Source: Arenibacter hampyeongensis (lineage in GTDB: Bacteria; Bacteroidota; Bacteroidia; Flavobacteriales; Flavobacteriaceae). Taken from it: a DNA stretch of 64,000 nucleotides. The stretch lies in the NCBI RefSeq assembly GCF_002909255.1, contig NZ_PIOB01000011.1, forward strand, positions 1-64,000, written 5' to 3'. The notes under the pieces were generated by a model. The model was given only the letters and a program-made list of their open reading frames with translations. It did not search any database and was not told the origin of the DNA. The translations under genes and the position numbers were made by a program. Below, piece after piece: positions 44,209 to 53,561 of the stretch; positions within the stretch are counted from its first letter, which is position 1, and each line of letters begins with the position of its first letter.

Positions 44209-45546
44209 ATGATGGATTTTTTAAGACATATGGTTTTCCTTATTTGGTGTTGTCCAGTTTTATTGTTTTCCCAAAATTACGAATTGCCTGTAGGTGAAAA
44301 GTATCAAAAGGTAAAGTTTAAACTGATCAACAATCTCATTATTCTACCTGTAGAGGTGAATGGGACAAAACTTTCATTTATTTTGGATTCAGGGGTTAAC
44401 AGGCCCATACTTTTTAATTTATTGGATAAGGATTCCATTCAAATTAACAATGTATCGGAGATTGCCATAAAAGGTCTTGGAGATGGTGAAGCCATTGATG
44501 CTTTGAGTTCTAGTGACAACGTCTTTAAAATTGGTAATGCAGTCAATACCGATCAATTGCTATATGTAGTCATGGATAAGGAGTTGAACCTCTCGCCCAG
44601 GCTGGGTTTGCCGGTTCACGGAATTATAGGGTATGACCTCTTTAGGGATTTTGTTGTTGAGGTGAATTATACCTCAAAATATCTAAAACTCCATTCCCCT
44701 AAATTATTCAAGTCCAAGCAAAAAGCAAGGACCCAAACACTGCCTTTGAACATTGTTCAAAACAAGGCCTATGTTCATGGGACTGTATTTATAAAAAATA
44801 AACACAGCATTCCTGTTAAGCTGTTAATAGACTCCGGTAGTTCTGATGCCATTTGGCTTTTTGAAGATGTTGAAAAAGGGCTGGGTGTCCCCAAAAACAA
44901 TTATGAGGATTTTTTGGGTCAGGGACTCAGTGGCAGCATTTTTGGAAAGAGGACAAAAATAGAAGGTATTAGTTTGGGTAATTTTCAACTTAAGGATGCG
45001 AAGGCGGCATTTCCTGATTTGCAGTATTTTAACTCCATAACTTCCTTTGGAGATCGAAATGGCAGTTTGGGCGGAGAGGTCTTAAAAAGATTTACCTTAG
45101 TGTTCAATTATGGAGACCGTACGCTTAGTTTGCGTAAAAATGCTCTCTTTGATCACCCATTCGATTTTAATTTGAGTGGGATTGATCTTCAACATAATGG
45201 CGTGCGTTATATTTCAGAAAGCTTAGCCGATGATAGGGGCGTAGTAATAAAGGATGATGGGAAATCTTTTGGGAATGTGCAGCTTCTCTTTGAGAATAGA
45301 ACCAGACTTAGTGTGGTCCCGGAGATTATAGTATCCGGAATACGTGCCGGAAGTCCAGGTCATGAAGCGGGTTTGCAGGAAGGGGATATTATTCTCGCGG
45401 TCAATGGGAAAAAGGTTCACAATTACAAACTCCAACAAATCTTGCATTTGCTCAATGAGAAGGAAGGTAAAAGGGTGAAGGTCTTAATAGAGCGTTACCA
45501 AAAGGACATGTTGCTTACCTATGTCCTTAAAGACGTTTTTAAATAA
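44209..45546 (+). CDS. Secreted retropepsin-like aspartyl protease with PDZ domain
   Basis: 445 residues. Tandem ATGs at 44209 and 44212 leave the exact start open. A signal peptide ends near LLFSQ (residue 22). Two Asp-Ser-Gly motifs are seen, in SFILDSGVNRPIL (about 58-70) and KLLIDSGSSDAIW (about 205-217), so both catalytic aspartates may sit in one chain. A C-terminal PDZ domain lies at about 360-440 (IVSGIRAGSPGHEAGLQEGDIILAVNGKKV). The layout is typical of a periplasmic protease family in Bacteroidota; substrates are unknown. The gene is monocistronic and converges with the DUF1573 gene. Confidence 0.86.
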   Translation: MMDFLRHMVFLIWCCPVLLFSQNYELPVGEKYQKVKFKLINNLIILPVEVNGTKLSFILDSGVNRPILFNLLDKDSIQINNVSEIAIKGLGDGEAIDALSSSDNVFKIGNAVNTDQLLYVVMDKELNLSPRLGLPVHGIIGYDLFRDFVVEVNYTSKYLKLHSPKLFKSKQKARTQTLPLNIVQNKAYVHGTVFIKNKHSIPVKLLIDSGSSDAIWLFEDVEKGLGVPKNNYEDFLGQGLSGSIFGKRTKIEGISLGNFQLKDAKAAFPDLQYFNSITSFGDRNGSLGGEVLKRFTLVFNYGDRTLSLRKNALFDHPFDFNLSGIDLQHNGVRYISESLADDRGVVIKDDGKSFGNVQLLFENRTRLSVVPEIIVSGIRAGSPGHEAGLQEGDIILAVNGKKVHNYKLQQILHLLNEKEGKRVKVLIERYQKDMLLTYVLKDVFK

Positions 45547-45700
45547 AGTGTATTAAACACCAAGGCGGGCCACGGTCACTTTCGGGAACCGATTTCAGGG
45601 TCGGGGTATTAAACAGGAATCCCGGCCAAAAAGGCGGGATTCGTAAGACTATCGACTTTCAATGTGCCTAAGGCTTTTAAAAGACGGATCTCACGAATAA

Positions 45701-45757
45701 AAAAAGCTTGTTAAATACTTAATAAAGTACTAACAAGCTTATTGTTTTTAAGGAAGA
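45701..45757. terminator. Terminator hairpin between convergent genes
   Basis: A 10-bp stem (AAGCTTGTTA / TAACAAGCTT, 45704-45740) with an inner secondary stem. On the minus strand it is followed by TTTTTTT and serves the DUF1573 gene; on the plus strand a weaker ATTGTTTTTA tract follows. Confidence 0.8.
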
Positions 45758-45759
45758 AT

Positions 45760-46146
45760 TTATTTGCCTTCGGCAGGCAATACTTTTCCTTTTATTTTTA
45801 AGACTTTCGTAGGAGTGTCAGCATTGGAAATAACAGTAATTGCCTTTGCAATGGGACCTACTCTGTTTGTGTCATATTTTACTTGTATCTCACCTGTTTT
45901 GCCTGGTAAAATTGGAGCATCCGGTTTTTTCGGAATGGTACATCCACAGCTAGAGCTAACTTTACTTATAACTAGTGGAGCATCGCCGGTATTTGTAAAT
46001 TCAAATACCCTAACACCATCGCTTCCTTTAGCGATATCACCATAATCAACGGTTTCTGCTTTGAATTTAATTTTCGCTACATTTTCTTGAGCGGTTAGGC
46101 CAAAACCTAAGAGACCAATAAATAGAACTAGTACTATTTTTTTCAT
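45760..46146 (-). CDS. DUF1573 domain secreted protein
   Basis: 128 residues with a signal peptide (residues 1-19, ending FGLTAQ). The remainder is the ASH-like DUF1573 immunoglobulin fold: VDYGDIAKGSDGVRVFEFTN, then LVISKVSSSCGCTIPKKPDAP with the characteristic SCGCT, and a closing KVLKIKGKVL. Members are periplasmic or surface beta-sandwich proteins of unknown function, very common in Bacteroidota. Transcribed alone on the minus strand; divergent from valS. Confidence 0.9.
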   Translation of the reverse strand: MKKIVLVLFIGLLGFGLTAQENVAKIKFKAETVDYGDIAKGSDGVRVFEFTNTGDAPLVISKVSSSCGCTIPKKPDAPILPGKTGEIQVKYDTNRVGPIAKAITVISNADTPTKVLKIKGKVLPAEGK

Positions 46147-46205
46147 TATTTTTAGTTTTTGGTGAATTTCAAAAGTAAATGTTTTTAATGAACCTCCAAA
46201 ATTCT

Positions 46206-46235
46206 TTTGTTATGTAATAACGTTACTTATTTTTG
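46206..46235 (+). promoter_or_regulatory. Bacteroidota-type promoter upstream of valS
   Basis: TTTG (46206-46209) and TATTTTTG (46228-46235) are 18 bases apart, matching the -33/-7 consensus TTTG and TAnnTTTG. The start codon follows about 110 bases downstream. Confidence 0.55.
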
Positions 46236-46344
46236 TTTCGTATTTCTATTTGGACTAAAACCTTAGAATTACTTCATGTTTAACATTAAATTTGCACTCA
46301 ATTAGTAATCGCCCGTTATGGGTTAGCAAAAACTGTTCCAAATA

Positions 46345-48975
46345 ATGGAAATTCCTTCAAAATATGAGCCTCAGAAGATAGAGGGCCAATGGTACGACTA
46401 TTGGATAAAGCATAATTATTTTCATTCCACCCCAGATAATAGGGAGCCCTATACCATAGTTATACCCCCACCAAATGTCACCGGAGTACTGCATATGGGG
46501 CATATGATGAACAATACATTGCAGGATGTATTGATCCGTAGGGCACGTTTAATGGGTAAAAATGCCTGTTGGGTGCCAGGAACCGATCACGCTTCCATTG
46601 CTACGGAGGCCAAAGTGGTCGCCAAATTAAAAGAACAGGGAATAGATAAAAAAGATATCTCCCGAGAAGAGTTTCTGAAGCATGCCTGGGATTGGACCCA
46701 TGAATATGGTGGAGTGATTTTGGAACAATTAAAGAAATTGGGCTGTTCCTGCGATTGGGACCGCACCAAGTTTACCATGGATGACAATATGTCCGCTTCG
46801 GTTATCAAGGTCTTTGTGGACCTGTTCAATAAAGGATTGATATATAGGGGCTACCGTATGGTAAATTGGGATCCAGAGGCGAAAACTACCTTGTCCGATG
46901 AAGAAGTAATTTATGAGGAAAGACAAGGTCTACTTTACTATTTAGCTTATAAAATAGAAGGTTCTGACGAAACCGTAACCATTGCTACAACTAGACCGGA
47001 GACTATTTTAGGGGATACTGCCATCTGTATTAACCCCAATGATGAACGCTATGCCCATTTAAAGGGTAAAAATGCCATCGTACCAATTTGTAACAGGGTA
47101 ATCCCTATAATTGAGGACGAATACGTTGATGTTGAATTTGGAACTGGTTGCCTTAAAGTGACACCGGCACATGATATTAACGACAAGGCTCTGGGAGAGA
47201 AACATAATCTGGAGACCATTGATATCTTTAACGAGGATGCCAGTTTAAATAGTTTTGGACTTCATTACGAAGGTCAGGACCGTTTTGTGGTAAGGAAATC
47301 CATTTCAAAGGAATTGGAAGAAAAGGGTTTTTTGGTAAAGACCGAGCAGCATCTTAATAAAATTGGTACTTCGGAAAGAACCAAAGCGGTCATAGAGCCA
47401 AGATTATCCGACCAATGGTTTTTAAGTATGGAACAATTGGCCAAACCTGCTATCAAGGCAGTTTTGGAGGATGACGATATTAAATTGTTTCCTAAAAAAT
47501 TCGAAAATACCTATCGCCATTGGATGGAAAACATCCGCGATTGGAATATTTCCAGACAATTATGGTGGGGACAACAAATTCCGGCCTATTATTTTGGGGA
47601 CGGACAGGACGATTTTGTTGTGGCAGAGACCAAGGAAGCAGCTTTGGATTTGGCTAAGAAAAAATCCGGAAATCCGGACTTGACCTTGGATGGGCTTAAG
47701 CAAGATGTTGATGCTTTGGATACCTGGTTTTCTTCTTGGATCTGGCCAATAAGTGTTTTTAACGGGATTTTGGAACCCAATAATAAAGAAATAGAGTACT
47801 ACTATCCCACCAACGATTTGGTGACTGGTCCGGATATCCTATTCTTTTGGGTGGCAAGAATGATTATTTCCGGATATGAATATCGACAGGAAAAACCGTT
47901 TGAAAACGTTTATCTTACTGGATTGGTACGTGATAAGCAAAGACGTAAAATGTCAAAGTCGCTCGGTAATTCACCTGATGCCCTTAAATTAATTGAGGAT
48001 TACGGTGCAGATGGAGTTCGTGTTGGTCTATTATTAAGCTCTGCGGCGGGTAATGATTTAATGTTCGATGAGGCATTGTGTCAACAAGGAAAAAACTTTG
48101 CCAATAAAATATGGAATGGCTTCCGTTTGGTTAAAGGATGGGAGGTTGCCGATCTGCCACAGCCAGAGGCTTCCAAGTTGGGAATTGATTGGTATACGGC
48201 AAAATTTAACAAGACCCTTGCCGAAATTGAAGATCATTTTAGCAAATACCGTATCTCTGATGCATTAATGGCCATTTATAAATTGGTTTGGGATGATTAT
48301 AGTTCCTGGTTATTGGAAATTATAAAACCCGCCTACCAACAGCCTATAGATAAAACTACGTTTGATGCGGTAATCCATATTTTTGAAGAAAACTTAAAAT
48401 TATTGCACCCTTTCATGCCCTTCCTAACCGAGGAAGTTTGGCAGCATATTGCAGAACGAACTCCCGAGCAGGCATTGGTTATCGCTAAATGGCCAAGCGT
48501 GCAGGCTATAAACGAGGAGCTGATCGAAGGTTTTGATTTTGCTGCCGAGGTAATTGCCGGAGTTAGGACCATTCGCAAGGAAAAGAATATTCCCATGAAG
48601 GAAATGCTTCAGCTGGCGGTTTTGAATGATGGGGACATTTCGCAAGATTGGGATGTTGTCATTGCCAAGTTGACCAATTTATCGGCAATTGAGTATGTGG
48701 ACAATGCGGTGGAGGGCGCCTTGACGTTTAGGGTGAAGTCCAATGAATATTTTGTTCCCATGATCGGGGCGATTGACATTGAGGCTGAAATTAAAAAGTT
48801 GGAAGAAGAATTGGAATATACCAAGGGCTTTTTGATTTCGGTAAGAAAGAAACTTTCCAATGAGCGATTTGTGAGCAATGCACCTGCCCAGGTTATAGCC
48901 CTGGAAAGGCAAAAGGAAGCCGATGCCCTTGCAAAAATGGATACTTTGGAGAAAAGTTTGGCCAGTTTGGAGTAG
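46345..48975 (+). CDS. valS: Valine-tRNA ligase
   Basis: 876 residues, full length for a bacterial ValRS. The class I signatures are seen: the HIGH motif variant HMGHMMNN near 48-55 after PPPNVTGVL, and [11 protein letters not shown] near 535. The CP1 editing domain is between them ([14 protein letters not shown], then [12 protein letters not shown]). The C-terminal coiled-coil arm characteristic of ValRS is present ([20 protein letters not shown]). It charges tRNA-Val and hydrolyses mis-charged Thr-tRNA-Val. Monocistronic. Confidence 0.97.
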   Translation: MEIPSKYEPQKIEGQWYDYWIKHNYFHSTPDNREPYTIVIPPPNVTGVLHMGHMMNNTLQDVLIRRARLMGKNACWVPGTDHASIATEAKVVAKLKEQGIDKKDISREEFLKHAWDWTHEYGGVILEQLKKLGCSCDWDRTKFTMDDNMSASVIKVFVDLFNKGLIYRGYRMVNWDPEAKTTLSDEEVIYEERQGLLYYLAYKIEGSDETVTIATTRPETILGDTAICINPNDERYAHLKGKNAIVPICNRVIPIIEDEYVDVEFGTGCLKVTPAHDINDKALGEKHNLETIDIFNEDASLNSFGLHYEGQDRFVVRKSISKELEEKGFLVKTEQHLNKIGTSERTKAVIEPRLSDQWFLSMEQLAKPAIKAVLEDDDIKLFPKKFENTYRHWMENIRDWNISRQLWWGQQIPAYYFGDGQDDFVVAETKEAALDLAKKKSGNPDLTLDGLKQDVDALDTWFSSWIWPISVFNGILEPNNKEIEYYYPTNDLVTGPDILFFWVARMIISGYEYRQEKPFENVYLTGLVRDKQRRKMSKSLGNSPDALKLIEDYGADGVRVGLLLSSAAGNDLMFDEALCQQGKNFANKIWNGFRLVKGWEVADLPQPEASKLGIDWYTAKFNKTLAEIEDHFSKYRISDALMAIYKLVWDDYSSWLLEIIKPAYQQPIDKTTFDAVIHIFEENLKLLHPFMPFLTEEVWQHIAERTPEQALVIAKWPSVQAINEELIEGFDFAAEVIAGVRTIRKEKNIPMKEMLQLAVLNDGDISQDWDVVIAKLTNLSAIEYVDNAVEGALTFRVKSNEYFVPMIGAIDIEAEIKKLEEELEYTKGFLISVRKKLSNERFVSNAPAQVIALERQKEADALAKMDTLEKSLASLE

Positions 48976-49168
48976 CTGTTTGCAATCCTTATCATTAAGG
49001 GGCTCTCAGTTTAAATGGATTACCTCAGGGCAAGCCCATGAGGCATCGGGTGGAAACTACTGATAAAATTTCGACGCCCGCCTGAACGATACGGGCGGGC
49101 AAGTGTCGTAGCATTCCAATCTCACTTAGTGAGTAAAATACACATGACTTAATTAAAGCATCCAGTTA
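48976..49168. other. Short gap with GC-rich hairpin
   Basis: After valS a G+C-rich inverted repeat (GCCCGCC ... GGGCGGGC, 49076-49100) stands out against A/T-rich surroundings and resembles the small palindromes in other gaps of this window. There is no T-run, so it is not called a terminator. Confidence 0.5.
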
Positions 49169-50185
49169 ATGGCGAAGAAGATAATAAAAACAGGTATCCT
49201 TTCTTTTGGAATGTCGGGTAAATTATTTCATGCCCCATTTTTAGATGAGCATCCTGGGTTTCACTTAATGGCAGTTGTTGAGAGAAGTAAAAAGCTGGCC
49301 AACAAGAGTTATCCCGATATTAAAAGTTACGATACCGTTGACCAGCTCATCGCGGATAATGATATCGAGCTGGTCGTGGTCAATACGCCCAATTTTACGC
49401 ATTTCGAATTTGCACTGAAGGCACTAAAGGCCAAAAAACACGTTTTGGTAGAAAAGCCATTTTGTGTTACCAGCTCAGAGGCCAAAGAACTTTTTGCAGA
49501 AGCAAAAAAGGTTGGTCGTTGCATTCTGCCCTATCAGAATAGAAGGTATGATAGCGATTTTCTATCCGTCAAAAGTGTATTGGAGGCCGGTAAGCTTGGC
49601 TCTTTGGTAGAAGCCCATATGCGGTACGATCGGTACCGCCATCATATAGGTCCTAAAATAGCCAAGGAAACCCCAGTGCCCGGAAGCGGCCTAATGTATG
49701 ATCTTGGTCCCCATTTATTGGACGCTGCAATAGCACTTTTTGGATATCCGTTGGAGTGGCGAAAGCATACGGGGCAATTTAGGCCCAAGACCCAAGTCGA
49801 TGATTATGCGCATATACATTTGTTGTATCCCAAGGGGATACAGGTGTTTATAACCATGAGCATGTTGGTGGTGCAGCCACAGGCCTCATTTGTTCTTAAT
49901 GGCACCAAGGGTACCTTTGTTAAGCCGAGAACGGATATTCAAGAGCAGCAATTGTTGGCGGGAATGAATCCAGTGGACCCGTTGTTCGGAATCGAGGAAG
50001 CCGATAAGTTTGGTGTACTCACTACCATTACAGCCAATGGCGAAAAACAAGTCGAAAAAATTGAATCTGCTAAATCGTCCTATATTAATTTATTTGAAGA
50101 TGTCTATAAGTCCCTTGCGGAAGGAATTCCATATCCTATTACCGAAAATGATATTTTACTGCAATTGGCGATTTTGGAAGGGTAA
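49169..50185 (+). CDS. Cytoplasmic Gfo/Idh/MocA-family oxidoreductase
   Basis: 338 residues without a signal peptide. An N-terminal Rossmann fold (KTGILSFGMSGKLFHAPFL) leads to the family's EKPFCVT motif with the catalytic Lys, and YDLGPHLLDAAI supplies the conserved His and Asp. The sequence resembles E. coli YdgJ-type sugar or inositol dehydrogenases (for example the PYQNRRYDSDFL region). It should oxidise or reduce a sugar-like alcohol with NAD(P). It precedes the sugar operon at 51343 by about 1.2 kb but is not part of it, being separated by the CDP-alcohol phosphatidyltransferase gene and two gaps. Confidence 0.88.
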   Translation: MAKKIIKTGILSFGMSGKLFHAPFLDEHPGFHLMAVVERSKKLANKSYPDIKSYDTVDQLIADNDIELVVVNTPNFTHFEFALKALKAKKHVLVEKPFCVTSSEAKELFAEAKKVGRCILPYQNRRYDSDFLSVKSVLEAGKLGSLVEAHMRYDRYRHHIGPKIAKETPVPGSGLMYDLGPHLLDAAIALFGYPLEWRKHTGQFRPKTQVDDYAHIHLLYPKGIQVFITMSMLVVQPQASFVLNGTKGTFVKPRTDIQEQQLLAGMNPVDPLFGIEEADKFGVLTTITANGEKQVEKIESAKSSYINLFEDVYKSLAEGIPYPITENDILLQLAILEG

Positions 50186-50393
50186 ATAGGATTTAGTCGC
50201 TTTTGGGGTTGTTACCAAATTTATTAAAAGCCTGTCCAATTCTAGGGAATTCCGGAAGGATTATATCTTTGTTTTTTATTGATGCAAATATTTCCTTCTT
50301 ATTTAATCGTATATTTAATAACGATTAAATAGTGTGCTGTTTTAAAATTTAGGTAGCTAAGTCATTAAAAATGCTCCATTAAAAAAGCTAGAA

Positions 50394-51155
50394 ATGTCTA
50401 AATTACCGGAAGACCATAAATTTTTAGACCTTTCGGATTATGGGAGGCCAATAGCTAGGCTTATTGCGAACGCACTTAAGACAACTGCCGTTACCCCTAT
50501 TCATGTTACCTTGGGATTCCTCATCTGCGGGGTTATAGCTGTTGAGTGTATGTATCATGGTTATAATTGGTACGCCGCCATGTTTTTTATTTTAAAATCT
50601 ATTTTGGATGCTGCTGATGGCGAGTTGGCAAGAATAAAGGATACACCCTCCTATACCGGTCGTTATTTTGATTCCGTTTCCGATATTGTATTGAATATCC
50701 TCATATTTTTGGTGCTCTGGCGTATTACCAATACTGATTTTGGTTTAACGCTTCTTGCTTTTTTAGGCCTTCAGTTACAGGGGACGCTGTATAACTACTA
50801 TTATGTAATTTTGCGAAATAGGTTTCAGGGCGATGTGACTAGTCGAATCTTTGAATCTGGGACTCCCGTGGCAATGGTAGGGGAACAACAACGAAATGTG
50901 AACATCCTTTTTTGGTGGTATAAAATGTTTTATGGGAGCTTTGACCTTATTATCTATAAGCTCGATGCCAAGGCCGCTAACGGAAGACGCCTGCCTAATT
51001 GGCTTATGACTGCAGTGTCTACCTTTGGACTTGGGTTTCAACTATTGACAATAAGCGTTATGCTTGTTTTGGGATGGGTAGATTATATAGTTCCTTTTTT
51101 TATTATTTACTCCATATTTATTTTCTTGTTTATCGCCATTAGGAGGTCGCTGTAG
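50394..51155 (+). CDS. CDP-alcohol phosphatidyltransferase family protein
   Basis: 253 residues with about six membrane helices. The full catalytic motif D-x2-DG-x2-AR-x8-G-x3-D-x3-D is seen in DAADGELARIKDTPSYTGRY followed by FDSVSD. These integral membrane enzymes transfer a phosphatidyl or related group from a CDP-alcohol to a second alcohol in phospholipid synthesis. The acceptor (inositol, glycerol phosphate, serine or other) cannot be read. Monocistronic; upstream at 50264-50271 is a TATCTTTG motif that could be a -7 element, without a clear -33. Confidence 0.88.
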   Translation: MSKLPEDHKFLDLSDYGRPIARLIANALKTTAVTPIHVTLGFLICGVIAVECMYHGYNWYAAMFFILKSILDAADGELARIKDTPSYTGRYFDSVSDIVLNILIFLVLWRITNTDFGLTLLAFLGLQLQGTLYNYYYVILRNRFQGDVTSRIFESGTPVAMVGEQQRNVNILFWWYKMFYGSFDLIIYKLDAKAANGRRLPNWLMTAVSTFGLGFQLLTISVMLVLGWVDYIVPFFIIYSIFIFLFIAIRRSL

Positions 51156-51191
51156 ATTAGGCTGAAATCATATTTATCTTTTTCCCTCAAA

Positions 51192-51295
51192 GTGTGTGCT
51201 TACACATTTGTGTGTTTTTACTACTTAATATACGCTAATTGTTATAAGAAATACCTTGTATGTCCTAATTATTTTTATATTTGTGTACCTACACA
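51192..51295. promoter_or_regulatory. Promoter and probable LacI-type operators of the sugar operon
   Basis: A -7 element TATATTTG lies at 51276-51283, with a TTG about 18 bases upstream. Overlapping its 3' end is the inverted repeat TGTGTACCTACACA (51282-51295; arms TGTGTA and TACACA). A related site, GTGTGTGCTTACACAT, lies at 51192-51207, 90 bases upstream. The positions next to the start of the lacI-like gene suggest autorepression, with the two sites possibly looped by a tetramer. Confidence 0.6.
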
Positions 51296-51342
51296 CTTTT
51301 GTAAATTATTAAATATCATGTATTTGTAAGGATTGATTCCCA

Positions 51343-52410
51343 ATGGTTAAAAATAAGAAAACCACTATTCAGGATTTGGCGGACTATGCCAATGTTTCCA
51401 TTGGAACCATTGATAGAGTTTTGCACAATAGGGGCAAGGTCTCCATCGCCAAAAGAAAAAAAGTGGAAGAAGCCATTGAGAAGTTGAATTTTAATCCCAA
51501 TCTATTGGCAAGGACCTTGGCTTTGGGAAAGCAGTTCACAATTTGCACTCTTTTTCCGGAAGCAACCACTTCCCAAAGTTATTGGGCGCTACCAAGAGTT
51601 GGAGTGGATCAGGCCATTGAAGTGCATAGGGATTTTGGATTGGAGCTAGATTCATATGAGTACAGTTTGTTTGACGAATCCAGTTTTATTAATAATGCCG
51701 ATATCATTTTAGGGAAGAATCCCAGTGGAGTAATCTTGGCTCCTCTTTTTGAAAAGGAAAGTTTATGGTTCATGAAAAGATTGGATGAAAGGAATATTCC
51801 CTATGTCTTTATTGATGCCAATATTCCCAACAAGAAAAACCTGAGTTATATTGGGCCGGACTTAAAAGGTAGTGGATATATAGCAGGTAAATTATTGAAC
51901 TCAATTTTGGGCCCTTCAGACGATATTCTTATTGTAAACATGGTAAAGGGCCTTGAGAATAGTTCCCACACCGGAATTGTGGAAAGGGGATTTAGGGAAT
52001 TCTTTAAAACCACCTCAACATTGGCAAATAGGAAAATTAATTCCATTACCATACCTTCTACCCTCGAGACAGAGGTTAGCAGGGAACTAACTAAATACTA
52101 TATTAAAAATCCAGGTACCAAAGGGGTGTTTGTCAGTAATTCCAGGGCCCATCTGATTTCTAGGTATCACGAACTGCACGAACTGGATATAAAGGTGGTG
52201 GGGTTTGATATTGTTCCCGGAAATGTGGCAGAGTTGAAGAATGGAAATATCGATTATATTATTTCTCAAAGACCCGTATTTCAAGGAGTAATGGCGGTGA
52301 GGACTTTGTTTGATTTTTTTGTTTATAAAAAATCGCCTCCCGCTGTGCAGTATGTGCCCTTGGATATAATTATAAAGGAAAACGTAGACTACTATATTAA
52401 TTTTCAATAA
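51343..52410 (+). CDS. LacI-family transcriptional regulator
   Basis: 355 residues. The N-terminal HTH (TIQDLADYANVSIGTIDRVL, then NRGKVSIAKRKKVEEAIEKL with the hinge helix LNFNPNLLARTLA) is classical. The remaining 290 residues form a periplasmic-binding-protein-like effector domain (GVILAPLFEKESLWFMKRLD, GFDIVPGNVAELKNG). It is the first gene of the eight-gene operon; DUF6807 starts 9 bases after its stop. Inference: it senses an operon substrate or product and represses its own transcription through the palindromes just upstream. The ligand is unknown, presumably a sugar or keto-sugar. Confidence 0.9.
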   Translation: MVKNKKTTIQDLADYANVSIGTIDRVLHNRGKVSIAKRKKVEEAIEKLNFNPNLLARTLALGKQFTICTLFPEATTSQSYWALPRVGVDQAIEVHRDFGLELDSYEYSLFDESSFINNADIILGKNPSGVILAPLFEKESLWFMKRLDERNIPYVFIDANIPNKKNLSYIGPDLKGSGYIAGKLLNSILGPSDDILIVNMVKGLENSSHTGIVERGFREFFKTTSTLANRKINSITIPSTLETEVSRELTKYYIKNPGTKGVFVSNSRAHLISRYHELHELDIKVVGFDIVPGNVAELKNGNIDYIISQRPVFQGVMAVRTLFDFFVYKKSPPAVQYVPLDIIIKENVDYYINFQ

Positions 52411-52419
52411 TTGTAAGAA

Positions 52420-53505
52420 ATGAAAAAGAGATTTAAATTAAGAATACCGGTTTGCATTCTTTTGCTCCTAATTCTGAGTTCTTGTGGAAATGGCAAAACA
52501 AATAAGAATAAGGAGGAGCCTGAGCAGGAAGCTGAAAAGCCGGCAATACGGGTAGACAATAAAGTGTCTGAACAAAAAGTGGATGTCTACTTCGGGGATG
52601 AATTGTTTACTTCCTACATCTACCCGGACAATATTATGAAGCCATGTTTGTGGCCCATTGTGACACCGGAAGGCACGGAAATTACACGTAAATATCCATT
52701 GAAAACTGTGGCCGGAGAGCGTGCAGATCACCCACACCATATTGGGATGTGGATGAATTATGGGGATGTAAATGGAATTGACTATTGGGGGCATTCAGAG
52801 GCAACCCCTGAAGACAGGAAGGCATTTAGTGGCGTAATTAGACATCAAGAGGTAGTTGAAGCCAAGGCCGATGATGCACAGGGAACTATTCGGGTCAAAA
52901 CCAATTGGGAAGCCGGGGGACGTACTCAAATTACAGAAAACATTGTATTTCATTTTATGGATAAGGGCAAGGTCAGGATCATTGATTGGATAAGTACTTT
53001 AACGGCCCAAGAGGATATTTTATTCAAGGATACTAAGGAAGGTATGTTTGCCATTAGGGTGAGTCGTGAACTGGAATTGCCATCCGATGATCCACTAACG
53101 CTAACGGATGCACACGGAAATCCTGAAACGATCAAAGTAATTAATAATGATGCGGTTTCTGGAGATTATCTAAGCAGCGAAGGAATTGTAGGTGGAGATG
53201 TTTGGGGTACCCGTGCCAAATGGATGAAACTTTATGGAAAATACAAGGACGAAAAGGTGGCAGTGGTGATTCTTGACCATAAAAAGAACCCTGGTTATCC
53301 GGCTTATTGGCACGCTAGGGGCTATGGCCTTTTTGCAATAAATCCATTAGGGCAGAATGTATTTTCGGACGGTAAGGAATCAATGAATCTGAGCTTAAAA
53401 AAGGGAGATTCGGTTCGTTTCGCCTTTCGTACCCTAATCTGTTCCGGGGAAGTCTCCGACCAAGAGATCAATAGCCTTGGGGAGGATTTTTCGAAGCTTT
53501 ACTAG
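52420..53505 (+). CDS. DUF6807 (PmoA-like) lipoprotein
   Basis: 361 residues. Residues 1-22 are a lipoprotein signal with the lipobox LILSSCGNG. The body matches DUF6807, formerly annotated as methane oxygenase PmoA-like, through ERADHPHHIGMWMNYGDVNG with the His cluster, DYWGHSEATP, and HARGYGLFAINPLGQNVF near the C-terminus. The family is widespread in Bacteroidota and Planctomycetes sugar gene clusters together with Gfo/Idh/MocA and DUF1080 proteins; its reaction is not established. Predicted to sit in the periplasm, tethered to a membrane. Second gene of the operon. Confidence 0.82.
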   Translation: MKKRFKLRIPVCILLLLILSSCGNGKTNKNKEEPEQEAEKPAIRVDNKVSEQKVDVYFGDELFTSYIYPDNIMKPCLWPIVTPEGTEITRKYPLKTVAGERADHPHHIGMWMNYGDVNGIDYWGHSEATPEDRKAFSGVIRHQEVVEAKADDAQGTIRVKTNWEAGGRTQITENIVFHFMDKGKVRIIDWISTLTAQEDILFKDTKEGMFAIRVSRELELPSDDPLTLTDAHGNPETIKVINNDAVSGDYLSSEGIVGGDVWGTRAKWMKLYGKYKDEKVAVVILDHKKNPGYPAYWHARGYGLFAINPLGQNVFSDGKESMNLSLKKGDSVRFAFRTLICSGEVSDQEINSLGEDFSKLY

Positions 53506-53561
53506 CTGTTTTTAGCAGCATAGTAAATTAACAAAACAATTAACGTTCAAACTTGAATAAA

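Noticed and set aside
52420..53505. Methane monooxygenase subunit (PmoA)
   Set aside because: The old PmoA label of this family is misleading: the protein is a lipoprotein without membrane helices or copper-site layout of particulate methane monooxygenase, and the context is sugar metabolism.
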